Shown here: positions 12,079-23,763 of the stretch, piece by piece
Position numbering within the stretch: the stretch's first letter is position 1
Layout: every line of letters begins with the position of its first letter
Assembly: GCA_013399875.1 (NCBI GenBank)
Contig: VXAZ01006775.1
Coordinates: 5,914,980 to 5,978,979 of the forward strand
DNA from: Gymnorhina tibicen
Taxonomy: Eukaryota > Chordata > Aves > Passeriformes > Artamidae
Reading direction: 5' to 3'
Length of the DNA: 64,000 nucleotides
Made by a program: the position numbers and the translations under genes
The notes under the pieces: generated by a model
What the model was told of the DNA's origin: nothing
The model's input: only the letters and a program-made list of their open reading frames with translations
Databases searched by the model: none

Positions 12079-12406
12079 TTAGCCTGTTCACTAAGGGAGA
12101 GGCACAACCTCATTACCTTCTGAACACCCTGCTTTGAATTGCTTTGTCAGCTATTTTGGAAGGACACCCATTTCAGGACCTGCCACAGCCATGGCAAAAG
12201 CTTCCTTACTATGATCAGAACAAGCTTTATTGCTCCACAAAAATGAAAAAAAAAAAAGAGCCCAAAAATTTGAATGAACAACTAGTTGCATGAATAAAAC
12301 ATGAACTTACATTAAAACTTCTTAGTTGATCCAACATTTTGCCAAGCTTCTAAAACCACCTTGTAGGTTTTGTTATTTGCTCAAGGGATAGCATGCTCTA
12401 AAGAGT

Positions 12407-12434
12407 TTTTTCTCTTTTCCCTTTTCCCTTTTCT
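12407..12434 (+). repeat. (CCCTTTT)n pyrimidine short repeat
   Basis: A pure pyrimidine block has an approximate 7-base period, with about four units of ttttccc/ttttctc. Confidence 0.8.
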
Positions 12435-13303
12435 GCATGACAACTATTACATCTATCAAGAAAAATAGCTTAGAAGAGTTTGTTTCCTCTGTAGTACAAG
12501 ATACTTTCCCCTCCTGATGCAGCTGTCCATCATTCCCTGTAACTGGGTAACAGGAGGTCACATGAGACTGGATGACTGTGTCACTTCCACTGCTTCTCTA
12601 AAATTACTTGAGTATTATTCCTATTGTGTATTTATTACATTTCATTAGAATATTTTTGCCTCAAGGTTTCAGTCTTCCTTCTTTTGCTTACAGCTTTATC
12701 AGCCTAAGTGATATGTATTTTTTATGAGCTCTGTGTTATGAGAAATAATGCATAATGTATAACGTAAAACCTTCTAGGATTCATGTTTAACTCACTACAA
12801 GTTTTTCATGCTGTCTACATATAACATTCAAATGTTATTAAACATTCTTCAGTGAAGGAAATTGAAAAAATATACACTTCCTATTTGATAATTTGAAGGA
12901 ACTTTGTCACAAAAATAAATTTTAATATGATTTTAAATTTTTAATATGATGTCAAAATCTGTGTAATTAACCCATTCATAAGTAACTGTGCAAATCCAGC
13001 AACCTGCTGCAAAGCAAAACCACTGTGCAATTATGCTTCAATTGCAAGTTAATTACATAGATATAACAGCATCTGAATTTTACTTATGCTGCCTTTTTTC
13101 AAATTATAGTAATTAACCTTGCAACTTCTAGGTTTTACCTTGCAAAACAATAACAGACATGACCTGGTTGAGTGCAATTTTTCTGCTCTTAAGTTCACTC
13201 CTTACAAAAATCCTATGTAAGAGGCTGACATAGGATCATTCGCTAGCCAATTTAAATTGAGAATTCTTTCAAGACAATTTGTAAACAATGTTTAACCAGA
13301 AAA

Positions 13304-13329
13304 AAATAAATATATATGTATATTTATTT
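13304..13329. repeat. AT-rich perfect inverted repeat
   Basis: Arms 'aaataaatata' and 'tatatttattt' are exact reverse complements around a 4-base centre. Confidence 0.8.
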
Positions 13330-13764
13330 CTAATTTTAAAGTTTGGCCATAAAATATTAAGACATCAGATCTTGTGTTAAGTAGTTTTCTATTGCAGACT
13401 TTTTCTCTTTTTTTGGTTTAAAAACCAAGGTTTGTTTGCATCTTTCCTAACTCTAGATACCTAGGATGGAAAAATTGCATTTCCTTTTTCATTTTCTGTA
13501 GAGGGAACAACTTGACCAGCTTAAGGTGATGTGTACCTTTTAGGGGGGGGAGTTTCCCAGGGTCTGCTGACTTCCTAAGGTGGTGAATGACAAAGCCAGT
13601 TTTTCCCTCTGCATCTGCCTCTGTGTTCTTCTCCTCAACAGCTGTCAGCACCCATGAGCCAAAGGTGCACAAGAAACACAAATGTACACGGACTGTGAAG
13701 CAGCACTGGCTTTTCAAATTCCCAGTGCATACTGTCCATATCTTGGGATTTTAAACTGGTAATA

Positions 13765-13879
13765 ACACAATGTGAATATTTCTTACTTTATTATTAATAC
13801 GAAACATTTCCCTTTATTCAATACACAATGTGAATATTTCTTACTTTATTATTAATACGAAACATTTCCCTTTATTCAA
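13765..13879 (+). repeat. Perfect 58-bp tandem duplication
   Basis: The unit starting 'acacaatgtgaatatttc' and ending 'ccctttattcaa' occurs at 13765 and again at 13823. No mismatch is visible over 57 bases. The identity implies a recent event, or an assembly artefact. Confidence 0.95.
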
Positions 13880-16800
13880 AAGGATGTGTTTAAAATGGCT
13901 TGGAAGCATTCTTTGTTTTAAGATCTATAGGCACAGGGAAAAGGGAAGTCTAATGTCCTGTTATCAGAAAGATTCATCCTTATGTTTCCTGTTATTATTC
14001 CACAAAATTCCTAAATGCTGTACATAAAATAAACTTTGTCTAAGAGGTGTTTATAGCCAAACACAGAGACTAAAGGTGCATCAAGTGGAACACAGGCATA
14101 GAAGAGCTGAAAGTGAAGTAATCCTGATTAATGTCTTGAGCAGCATTTTCAGAATAAGTCTCACTTAAGTTACCTTTATTATTATTAAAATCAGAATTTC
14201 AGTAGATATTTTAAAGTCGTGTTTTGTGCTTTGTTGTCACAGATTTTCTTTTTATAAAAGCTTAAGAACCCTCTGTTAAGAACCTCTTAATTTGGACTCC
14301 AGCAGAACTACACTATATCTCTAAAGGGGGGCAGTGGGCAGGGTTTAAGATGTAAGAGGTTTTAAACCTGCATGTTGCCAGGAGCATCTGAAAGTCTAAT
14401 CATGGCATGCTGTACATCCTTTCATTTCATGAGTCTATTTGTTCACACCTAATCAATGATGTAATTTTAATCAGATTAGGACATTTTGCCTCAGGAACAG
14501 ACAGCAATTCAAAGAATTGCAGACACAGTAACACCAACAACCGGTATCAGTGATTTCCTATTCCTCATTATGACAAAATTCAATTTAAAGTTAGCACATT
14601 TTATCATAAAAAAAGAAATAAAAAATCCAGATATGTGAGTTTCGCATCTATACATCTACTGTGCTACCAAGAAAGCAAACAAAACAAAAAAAACTGGCAC
14701 AAATGAGACAACAGTAATTTTATGAAGATGGGGAAGAGAACTGTATTATGTATTTGTGTTATAAGAACACATTCATTACATTTTTTAGATATCTGTATAT
14801 GCTGCTGTTTTCTCAATGCCCATCATGTTGTTAACTAACCATGAAATAATGTCATACCAGAAGCAAATGCTTGTTCTTAAACCTTTATTCACCCACATCA
14901 ATAAATCTGAGAAGAAGAGTTTTCCTGTGGAGAAGAGTACACTGAAGAATAAATGGGTTCATGTGTTAATTTTTTTTTCTTTCTCCTTCAGTTTCAGTTT
15001 AATAGATATATCTTCTAGGGTAAGCACATGGGATCTGACTAAAAATATTTTTATTTCTCTGTTCACTGGAAATGCCGATGATTATTCCTGCATGCATTAC
15101 AAACATTTGGAATAATTACATTCATTACAGTACACACATAAGTTTGAATTCAGGTAACTAAACTGGTGGTATAGCCTTTTAAATACATCAAAACTATGTT
15201 TATGTTAGGAAGGAAAAGGGGCTGCTTAACTGACACAAAAAGTATCTCTGTATAAATTGATCATTAATAGATTTAAGCTGGTAATTAAAAGATGATGTTT
15301 AACCTTTAGAAGGGTGAGGTTCCAAAGCTGTAGTGTCATCACTGGGTGAAATTAAATCAAGTTCAATACATATCTGAAAAACATCAGAAAGAGGTTGTGC
15401 TTTTGATAGTGGGAGGGTGAAGTCAGTGAGGCAGGAGTTGTCCTCTTCTGCATCTCAGCAAGATCAAAAGGGACATTCTTTTGCATTAGAAGCAAGTAGC
15501 TAGGATTCAGGAAAATAGCCAACAGTTTAACTCTGATTACAAAAAATGTTATAGCAAAAATAGTTCATGAGAAACATGCTGGTTATGTCTAAATCTGCCA
15601 ACTGAAGTAAATAGATTGATGGAAGAGGAGAAAATACTGATGGAGGAACAACACCCTTAGCTCAACCACACCAGGAAAGGAACAATTCAGGGAGGGAAGT
15701 TTTTGTTTCAACTTTATAATTTTTTTTCCCTCAGGTAAATTCCCCAAAGTTTCTTGTTTTGTTAGCATTTTGTGTCTAAACTGCCTCTTAAGTATATAAT
15801 ACAAACCCATTAACAGTCTTCTCTTGTTTTCTTACACACAGTGGTTTTAGAAACAGGTACAGCCTGATTCAAAGACCTCTGAAGGCAAAGGACAAACTTG
15901 CATTAAGCTTTGGCAAAATCACCCTCCCTATGGATACTGCTCTTGCAGCATAAAGTGAATAGTGCACTGACAGATATTTTCATTTAATCAGGGCTAGTTT
16001 TAGTGAGCTTACTGCAGTCTGAAGTTGAACTCTCTATGTGTTTTTATATCTACACATTCACATGTTTTCTATATGCTTAAACATTTGAAATGTGTAATTA
16101 GGAAATATCACTAAGTTTGCAGTTTTAATATCCTCATCTTCTGATTCAGCATAACAGGAAGGAGTGAGTGTAAAAATGGTCATTTTGTTATATCTGTCAC
16201 TGCCAGAGCCAAATGTATCAGATCACAGTAAATTTTCCCATCAGTGTGCACGTAGTAAATTACTTCTCTTCATAGACCGTTCTGCATTTCCTGTATCCCT
16301 GAAAAACATTTCTTAGCTATAGGTTTTGAATTAATCAATCAACTTTTGTTTTTATAGCACCATTCTGGAAAATCCACTCATGGCACTTTCAGTAATAGAG
16401 ATAAGAAAAACAAATCCATACTCTCCATTTAAGTCCAAAGCATCTATCTTCTTGACTATATTCACTTAAGACATTTCAGCTGTGGAAGTACCAACAGCTT
16501 TTACTTTTAGGAACCCTTTAACTACAAAACAAATAGACATAGGAAACAATAAATTATCCCAGTCACAAAAAAACAATGTGGAGCCAACTGGAGCTTTGAT
16601 TTGACCCTAAAAATTATGTCTTAATTTAATAATTTGGCAAAATTAGGAGATGTTCTGAAGTCATTTCAGCAGGCCACAATGTGGCTGCTGAAGGGCAGCT
16701 GTGGGATTATTCAGTTACTCATAGATGTTGCCAATATGAATTTCTGCAGCTGAGCTAGGACCTTTTCAAGGTCATGAACAATAAAAGGGTCTCTTATGGC

Positions 16801-18939
16801 TCCAGTCAACTCAACTGTTCAGGACCTGATGACTCATGGCCTTCAAATGTCTGTTCCTCTCTTTCCACCATTAAAGGTGTTGAGCATGATTAGCTCTGTT
16901 GCAGACATCTACAGAAACCTCACCTGTTTACTAAATAAGTTTTGGCATGAACTATAGCCTGACATCATCATGAAGCTTCAGTTTAGCAGTGAAAGAGGAC
17001 AGAAATCTAATAAGAAACCCAGCAAATCCCACATCAGACCTGCACAACAAGATGTTAGTGGCATGAGCTCGTGTATTTAGCAGTGGTGTGTAATGCCTTT
17101 AGAGTTTTGGAAGAAAATAATGCCATGAAATGATGAAGCAGAACCTATATTCATCAACTTAGATAAGATTTTGTCATTTTTTAGAAGAACTAAAATGTCA
17201 ATACAATTACTATTTCCAAATATATGAATATAAGCTGGAAACTTACACAAAGTTCACACAGCTGCCTAAATGCATTCAAAAGCTACTTTGTCAGTAAGAT
17301 AAGGCACTAAATGGATTGGATATAAACTGCATGCCAGGTTTGATCAGATGGTTCATTGACCCCTATTCCCACAAGTCATTCAGAGAAAATGATATTAGCA
17401 CTTCAGGCACATGTTGAGAGCGGAGCTGGAGCACCTGCCAACTGGGCAGCTACAGAAATATGCAGAACGACAAAATGAAGGAATTTCTCATACATGCAAT
17501 ACTCAAAGAGAGTAACATTTTGGGATCCAACTTGGAGCTCAAAACCTTGAAGAACTGGAGAGGAAAACTCTGACCTATAAAGTGAATTTTCTGCTTCTGT
17601 TTATCTCACTGCCTCCTTGGCTGTTTTGCAAAACTTGTTCTTGTCCTGAGTTGTGTCTTATTTCCCTCCAAGCACCATGCCCCTCATTGTTTTGCGTTCA
17701 CTGTACGTTATTTTGCGAGCTTTCCTTGTGCCAATTCATTTGGGGGGCCATCGATCCATCTGTCTTTCCTCCGTGTGTTAGCACATTTATAGAGGAAAAT
17801 TCAGTAGCATCATACATGTGCAACATATGTTTTAGCCAGTAAAATGATGCCCTACGGAGTAAGTGTCTCTATTCTGAATGTAATTGAAAAGTGGTTTTTA
17901 TTAGTGAAAAAAAATCAAAGAGTTACAAGGTCACTTATCTCTTGCTGTCAGGATGCATCTACGCCTTTATTTGCACATTTGCTGACAAGCTCTTTCTTCC
18001 CCTGGCAGGCTTAAAAGTTACTCCTTTCATTTGCTCTCAAGGTAAATGCAAGTCCTATATTCAAACAAGGGTCTGTTGAAACAGCCCTTCTCTCACACCG
18101 TGCTCTCCTGACCTGAATTTGCTCATTCAGTAACAGTGAGATTCCAGTCATGTAACTGTACCTAAAAAATTAATCATCTAGTGCTATCTTTTAACAATAC
18201 AGGGATTTTCAGACTATGCAAGGTGCCTTCCTTTCTTTGTGAAAAGTAGCACATAGCCAAGGCGGACATGTCTCTGTAATTTTTTTCTTTCCTGGGTTGG
18301 CTCTATGACATCAATGATAGAGCAATCAGAGACTATTAACTCACTCTGCTGCACACTCTCTCCAAAAACCTCAAAAATCAAAGTCCCAGCCAGTCATGCC
18401 CAAAGAGAAGAGGGCAAGTTCCTTCCTGCCGCTCATGGAGTCTGAGCATTGTAGAGCTTGCCAGTTCCAAAATCCTGCTTTTTTATTTCCACCAACGGTC
18501 TGTAGAACTTTGATTACTCTCATCATTTCCATGACCATTTCTTATATTGGAACAACAAGTAAGAATAATGAGGGGTTGGTGACAAAGGCAGGAAAGAAGA
18601 TTATAATGCGAGCAAAACTCATTCTATTTCCATCAGAGAGCTAGCAAACTCTTTGTGTGGCTACCATAAGAACTATATTTGGGACTCCTATGAAGGCTAA
18701 AGTAATGGCTTGACTCAGGAAAATAAAATAAAGCCTTCAGAGCTCAATAAACTGTAAAATTTGCTTTCAATCACTCATATGTATATTCAGAAACTCCAAG
18801 TTATGTAGAAAAAAAGGGATTGCAAAGATGCCAGTATTTTAGAATTTGTGCAGAAAACCACCAAATACCTGCACAGATTTAAGTACACTGCAGTTACCCC
18901 TGTCACAATGAAGAAATAACCCATTTACTTTTGAGCAAG

Positions 18940-19688
18940 CGTGGTGGGTTGACCTTGGCTGAATGCCAGTTGCCCACCAAAGCTGCTCTTTGCCTCGCAT
19001 CTTCAGCTGAACAGGGAAGAAAAAATATACTGAAAGGTTTGTGGTCAACATAGGGACAGGAAGAGATCACTCACCTATTTCCATCATGGGCGAAACAGAC
19101 TGGACTTTGGGAAAATTAATTTATTGCAAATCGAATCAGGGAAGGTAAGAAAAACAACCAAAACTGAAAACAGTTCCCCTCCACCCATCCCTTCTTCCTG
19201 GGCTCAAGTTCATCTACAATTTTCTCTCCCTCCTCCCCCTCAGCAGTGCTGGAGGATGGGGAATTGGAGCTGTGGTCAGTTCATCACACATTGTCTCTGA
19301 TAGTCCTTCCTCACTGAGGGGAGACTTCTCACATTATTCCCCTGATCTGCGTGAAGTCCCTCTCAGAGAAGACAATTCTCTACAGACTTCTCCATTGTGA
19401 GATCCTTCCCGTGGGCTACAGTTCTTCAGTAACTGCTCCAACATGGATCCCTACTGTGGGGTGCAGTACTTCAGGAACAAGAGACTCAGCGTGGGTCTCC
19501 TTCAGGGTCACAGGTCCTGCCATCAAACCTGCTTAGCAAGGCTTCAGTGAAGAGAGAGCCAGGAGGATGCCAGGAGCCTGCTCCAACACATCTTCCCATG
19601 GGTGCCAGCCTCCTTCAGGCTCCCCCTGCTTCAACATGGGGTCCTCCAGGGGCTGCAGGTGGATATCTGCTTTACTGTGGATCTCCAC
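18940..19688 (-). mobile_element. LTR A, 3' part (avian ERV LTR, minus strand)
   Basis: This is the distal part of a long ERV LTR lying on the minus strand. Plus-strand landmarks are 'gtggtgggttgaccttggct', 'gaatgccagttgcccaccaa', 'agagatcactcaccta' and 'gtcagttcatcacacattgt', a set I associate with songbird ERV LTRs. TTTATT at 19120-19125 gives an AATAAA polyadenylation signal on the minus strand. The proximal part continues at 20137-20525 after an inserted LTR. The terminal dinucleotide at this end reads CG rather than TG (plus sense), probably a decayed TG. No clear target duplication is visible: flanks are 'gcaag' and 'gaaca'. Confidence 0.82.
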
Positions 19689-20215
19689 TGATGCCTTAGG
19701 ATTTTAGCTTTTTATATTTTTTCATTTTTTTGTAATCCTGCAATCCTTTAGTGTATAACTCTAAACTCCATATAGTGTTAGCTACTGTTCTCCCATTTTG
19801 GTCAGACAAAACAATTCCTCTCTAGGCCTGGGAATCAAGGACACCTTACTGTCTCAGGTCCCGGGAAATCTAAACAAAAGTGAGTTGTTGAGGGGAGGAG
19901 TAAACCTGGGGTAAATGACTTCATTACCTGAAGCTGTAATTGGAAGATTAACCCCCAATATGCAAATGGACCAGATTTTTAAAATATGAAAACCTGTGAC
20001 ACATTTTTGGGTGTAGCTGCTGGGGGGGGCTTCGTCTACCCTAAATATACCTGAAGGCCCTTCAATTAATATAACAACTTTTTATTCTCTTAATTTTGTC
20101 TGGCTTCTGTTTTTAGGTAGTCCCAAAAAGGCATCACTATGGGCTGCAAGGGGGCAGCCTGACTCACCGTGGTCTGCACTACAGGCTGAAAGGGAATCTC
20201 TGTTCCAGTGCCTGG
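19385..20215 (-). repeat. Minisatellite-like repeats within LTR A
   Basis: Ignoring the inserted LTR B, this part of LTR A is built from degenerate units of about 40-55 bp. Each begins with a 'tgctccaacatgg'-type block followed by 'gggctgcag' or 'gggtgcagt' and a 'cttcag' block. At least seven units can be traced by eye, for example starting near 19433, 19563, 19619, 19660 and 20160. They are imperfect, so the array is old or relaxed. Confidence 0.65.
19689..20136 (+). mobile_element. LTR B, 448-bp ERV LTR nested in LTR A
   Basis: The block interrupts LTR A between 'ggatctccac' and 'ctatgggctgc', which rejoin as the expected A sequence. It begins TGATGCC and ends GGCATCA, a perfect 7-bp terminal inverted repeat with TG...CA ends. 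Flanking tetramers are CCAC and CTAT. Each is one transition from CCAT, consistent with a decayed 4-bp target duplication. Internal landmarks include 'ttaggattttagc', 'caggtcccgggaaatctaaa' and 'ccccaatatgcaaatgg'. The 3' end ('ttgtctggcttctg...taggtagtccc') resembles the end of LTR C, which fixes the plus orientation. No internal retroviral sequence adjoins it, so it is a solo LTR. Confidence 0.85.
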
Positions 20216-20525
20216 AGAATTTCTTCCCCCTCCTTCTGCACTGACCTTCAAGTCTTCAGAACTGTTTCTCTCACATGTTCTCATTCCTCTCTTTGGCTGC
20301 AGTTTTTGTCCAATTTTTTACCCCATTTTCTTCTCCTTCTTAAATATGTTATCCCAGAGGTGCTACCATCATTGCTACAGGCTCAGCCTTGGCCAGAAGT
20401 GGGTCCAGCCTTGGAGCTGGATGTCATTTGCTCTGTCTCACATGAGAGAAGCTTCTAACAACTTCTCACAGAAGCCAACAGCTGTAGCTCCCCAGCCACC
20501 AAAACCTTGCCACACAAACCCGACA
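20137..20525 (-). mobile_element. LTR A, 5' (U3) part, minus strand
   Basis: Read on the minus strand the LTR starts TGTCGGGTTTGTGTGGCAAG and continues with the 'tctgtgagaagttgttag' and 'agaagcttc' blocks. A TATTTAA box follows (plus 20340-20346). The first part matches LTR D at 28494-28700 segment by segment. The part after the TATA-like box runs into the minisatellite-like region. With LTR B removed, A is about 1.14 kb long, much longer than D. Confidence 0.82.
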
Positions 20526-21124
20526 GAACAATATAAAAGGGATGACAGCGCTATTGTGCTAAAAAAATAACTTGTCATTGCAAGTACATTCTATTGACAA
20601 GAGAGAATTTTGGGTTAATTACCTGATTTCTCAAAGCTCTTAGCTATCCACTTTCCAGCCAGTAAGTACTGAACATTGGGTGATCTCTGATTTCTTACAG
20701 ACTTGTTCTGCCATTCAGGTTACTAGCCACTTACTGGTGATTGTCCTGGGAATGCCCCGACTTTCAGAACAGCAGTGTGTTTTCTACTGCTTAAGGCTGT
20801 CAATAAATTTAAGAGATCTAGCAAGAAAAACACATGCTTGTTCATCAGGCACAGGGAACATGAGGACATCATTAGACTGCCGGTGAGGGATTTAATAGGT
20901 TGGATTACCCCGATACGCACTACTATTTCATGCCTCTAGCCTCATAGAAAGCTCATTAGTGAAGTGCTCCATAGTACCTCAGTAGAATTTTGGTGTTTGA
21001 GCAGACTTTATTCTTACAGAGGCAGCAAAAACATTGCTTGGACACTGCACATTGTTTATTTACCTTTGATGAAACATCGGTTCTTTGACAACTTTTCCAC
21101 ATATATTGTAAATACATCTCAAAG
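20526..21124. other. Unassigned spacer
   Basis: AT-rich DNA between LTR A and the next CR1. I see nothing that I can name. The short open frames on both strands are unrecognised. Confidence 0.55.
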
Positions 21125-21506
21125 TCTTAGAATTATAGACTCATAAGATAATTAATGTTGAAAAAGACCTTCAAGATGGAGTTCAACCATTAACTCAGCA
21201 CTGTCAAATCCACCACTAAACCATGTCCCTAAGCCTCACATCCACATGATTTGGAACATTTCCAGGTACAGTGGTTACACCACTTGCCTGAGCAGCCTGT
21301 TCCAGTGCTTGACCATCCTTTCAGAAGAGATTTTTCTTCCTAATATCCAATCTAAACCTCTCCTAGTGCAATTGAGGCCATTTCCTGTTGTCCTATTGCT
21401 TGTTACATGTGAGAAGACACTGACCCACACCTTGCTACAACCTTCTTCCAGATAGTTGTACAGAGCAATAAGGTACCTCCTGACTCAGCTTTTCTCCAAA
21501 ATATAC
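21125..21506 (-). mobile_element. CR1 LINE 3' end, minus strand
   Basis: The reverse-strand CR1 3' UTR is in order: degraded terminal 'gaattatagactcataagat', 'gttgaaaaagaccttcaaga', 'ccaccactaaaccatgtccc', 'agcctgttccagtgcttgac', 'ctaatatccaatctaaacct', 'gaggccatttcctgttgtcc', 'cagatagttgtacagagcaa' and 'cagcttttctcca'. The copy is diverged from the usual CR1 blocks and contains no usable frame. Confidence 0.92.
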
Positions 21507-21515
21507 AATCTGTGT

Positions 21516-21549
21516 TCTGTAGAATCATCCTTACAGATGATTCTACAGA
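21516..21549. repeat. Perfect 14-bp hairpin with a direct repeat
   Basis: Arms 'tctgtagaatcatc' (21516-21529) and 'gatgattctacaga' (21536-21549) are exact complements around a 6-base loop 'cttaca'. The 17-mer 'agaatcatccttacaga' recurs 32 bp downstream (21553), so the locus combines an inverted and a direct repeat. It sits 10 bp beyond the recognisable CR1 end. Confidence 0.92.
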
Positions 21550-21569
21550 TGCAGAATCATCCTTACAGA

Positions 21570-23132
21570 ACAGGGAATAGTCTTATCTGTAAAAATATAT
21601 GTGTGCACACACATGATATTGAAAACACATGCCTTCCATTTGTCCAGCATCTTGAGGTGAGAGAAATGGGAAACATCTAAATTTCCCTTGAGAACCCAGG
21701 CCCAGTCTTCCCCAGGAGAAACTGCTCAGCCCTGATGCTCTCACCTTGGTGTAACTTCATGCTACATAAGGACCCTGTGCCCAAAGTTGAAGACACCTTT
21801 TCCTGATATTTCCTATGGGAGACTTTGCTGCCAACAAGGAATGCTGTTGTTGTTTCTGGTAATTGAAATCATCAAGCCCAAAAATTTTAACTATTTAAGC
21901 TAATTGTTACTTAGCTTTTCTTAAGTGTTCAGTGTAACATATAAACAATGATCAGAGACTCATTAATTAATAAAATGGATTAAATAAGAAAGAGAAGGAG
22001 GAGACTATGGAGGATAGAGAGTAAATAAACAGAAGGATGAGGAGCTTTTTACTCTTCTCAGTCTATTGGAATTCACCACTGCAGGGTTGATGTAGTTATC
22101 TTCAGTCTTTTCCCATTTATCTGGTTATTTGTAATCTCACCAAAAATCTCAGAAGTTCTATTTCCAGATTGTACATGCTGACTTTTGAGGAGGAAGTTTA
22201 AAATTCATTACAGGCATAAAAACAAGTCAAGCTGACAGAATGCTCAAATATACTGTGCTGCCCAGATTTATAATTGAAAAACCCTCTGCTGCATGAAATG
22301 AGTGAAATAGAGCAGATGAACCAGTAGAAAAGCAGGAGACCAGAATTAAACAAATTTGTATAAATAAATCCCACTTATTTATCAGATACCAGGAATTCAT
22401 TTTCTCTGTATTTGGCCTCTCTGTCAGATAACGCGAGCAAATATTGGTTGGGATTGGAGGGCAGAGGGCATCCAGGTTGTTTTTATATTATTTATTAATT
22501 TTCTTTCAGGTAGATGATGGCAAAGGCCGGTGTAAAATTTTGGGAAGAAAAGAAAGACTGAAAGGATGTGACTGATCATGATTCATAATGCTGTGGGCTC
22601 AGTTCTCCTTTGGGGTGTTCTAAATACTCTGTTTGGGACCCTGGTTTGCTTTTCAGATATGGACTGCCTGATGCAAAGTAGATGTCTGGCTTTGCCTAAA
22701 CATCACTGTAAACATTACCAGAGGGTTTTGCTTTGGAAAGTATTTACCTGGACATTGAACACTAGTTATATATCAAATCGTAGCATAGTTTAACAAAAGT
22801 TGTAAGTACTAGCTTAGTTTTGAAAACATAATTAAAGGTGCATTCTTTTCTGTTGAGCAGTTGTGGATTAAACATTTAGTATTGCTGTATCTTCAATAAG
22901 ACCTCTGAAACCCTTGGACTGAGATCTTCTCAAAGTCCCAAAAATCCCATTAATAGTACATGTGAGATAAACAGTTGACCTGGCCAAACTGGGTGATTAT
23001 CCTTGGTATCTATGTATGCCATGGTGGCAATATTTAGGAAGAGGACTTGATGGATAGCAGGAAGCCAGCCTTAGTGTTCAGGCAGTGGTCCATTTAATTG
23101 TGAGCCATTTCTCATTGAATTTAATATGACTT
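21570..23132. other. Unassigned AT-rich stretch
   Basis: No gene or repeat is recognised. A 71-codon plus frame (22578-22793) is unrecognised. Confidence 0.55.
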
Positions 23133-23137
23133 CCTGT

Positions 23138-23763
23138 TGCCGTGGCTAAGTCCACATTACACCCCCCATTGTTACTATGAAGTGATGTCCCCCCACACCA
23201 CTGTGCCAGAAAGTTCTCCCTTCGTCGGGACCCCACTGGCCTCTGGTCCTCTCTCCCCTCCCCTCCCCACTCCCATTGGCCCCTGTTATGTCACTCAACC
23301 TTGCCTCTACCCCCTAGCACTCAGACTATTGGTTTTTGATGCTCTGCCTGCCCCAGAACCCTTCATGATAAAACCACGCATGGGCTTTTGTTCTTGTTTC
23401 TTTGCCTCTTCGAGTGTGTTTGTGCCCGGTCCGTGGTGTGGATCCCATAAATGCCTCGGAATTGCACGCAGAGAATCCCTCCCACCTCTTCGTCTCTGCA
23501 ACACGCATAGACTGTGTGTGTGAGTGGCTGCTCGTGTCTACCTGCGAGGGTGAGGCTGTGTGCACGCATGGGTGCTGGCAGAGCGCCGCCTAAGTGACTC
23601 CATGAGGGACACTGTGGGAAAAACACGGCATCGGTCCGTCGACACCACCGCCGCGTTAACTTCCCACAAACGGAAAGACAAGCAATGCCAAGCCGCTATG
23701 GCCAAGAAGCCAAGAGCTGCGTGTAAGTCCCACAATACATGCAGACTCTTCTAGCCCTTCTGC
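23138..23763 (+). other. CpG-rich island, possible LTR promoter or first exon
   Basis: This is the only strongly GC- and CpG-rich block in the window. About 25 CpG fall in 23400-23720, against a background where CpG is rare. The 5' half is C-rich. A TATA-like ATAAAA lies at 23368-23373, a cataaatg polyadenylation-like motif at 23446-23453 and a TG-rich run near 23513-23524. TGCCGTG at 23138 and CACGGCA ending at 23630 form a 7-bp inverted pair with TG...CA ends, as in an LTR. CCTGT lies just before 23138 and again at 23764-23768, but the second site does not follow a CA end. An ERV LTR plus leader is my preferred reading. A true CpG-island promoter is the alternative. Confidence 0.5.
23698..23728 (+). 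promoter_or_regulatory. Kozak-type ATG followed by splice-donor consensus
   Basis: The start codon at 23698-23700 has the strong context 'gccgctatgg'. Eight codons (MAKKPRAA) are followed by one base and then GTAAGT at 23723-23728, an optimal 5' splice site. The frame itself continues ten more codons to a stop. The layout would suit a short first coding exon, or a retroviral leader whose start codon is used in spliced transcripts. No partner acceptor or second exon is identified. Confidence 0.35.

Larger units (their letters stand above)
12079..18939. other. Unassigned AT-rich stretch
   Basis: I recognise no gene or transposon. It contains the pyrimidine repeat at 12407-12434, the AT hairpin at 13304-13329 and the 58-bp duplication at 13765-13879. 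Short open frames (for example 99 codons at 13418-13717 minus and 14816-15115 plus) show no recognisable domain. Old repeats beyond recognition by eye are likely. Confidence 0.55.

Noticed and set aside
18935..20530. Target-site duplication around LTR A
   Set aside because: Candidate flanks 'gcaag' and 'gaaca' share only two positions in register, so no duplication can be claimed.
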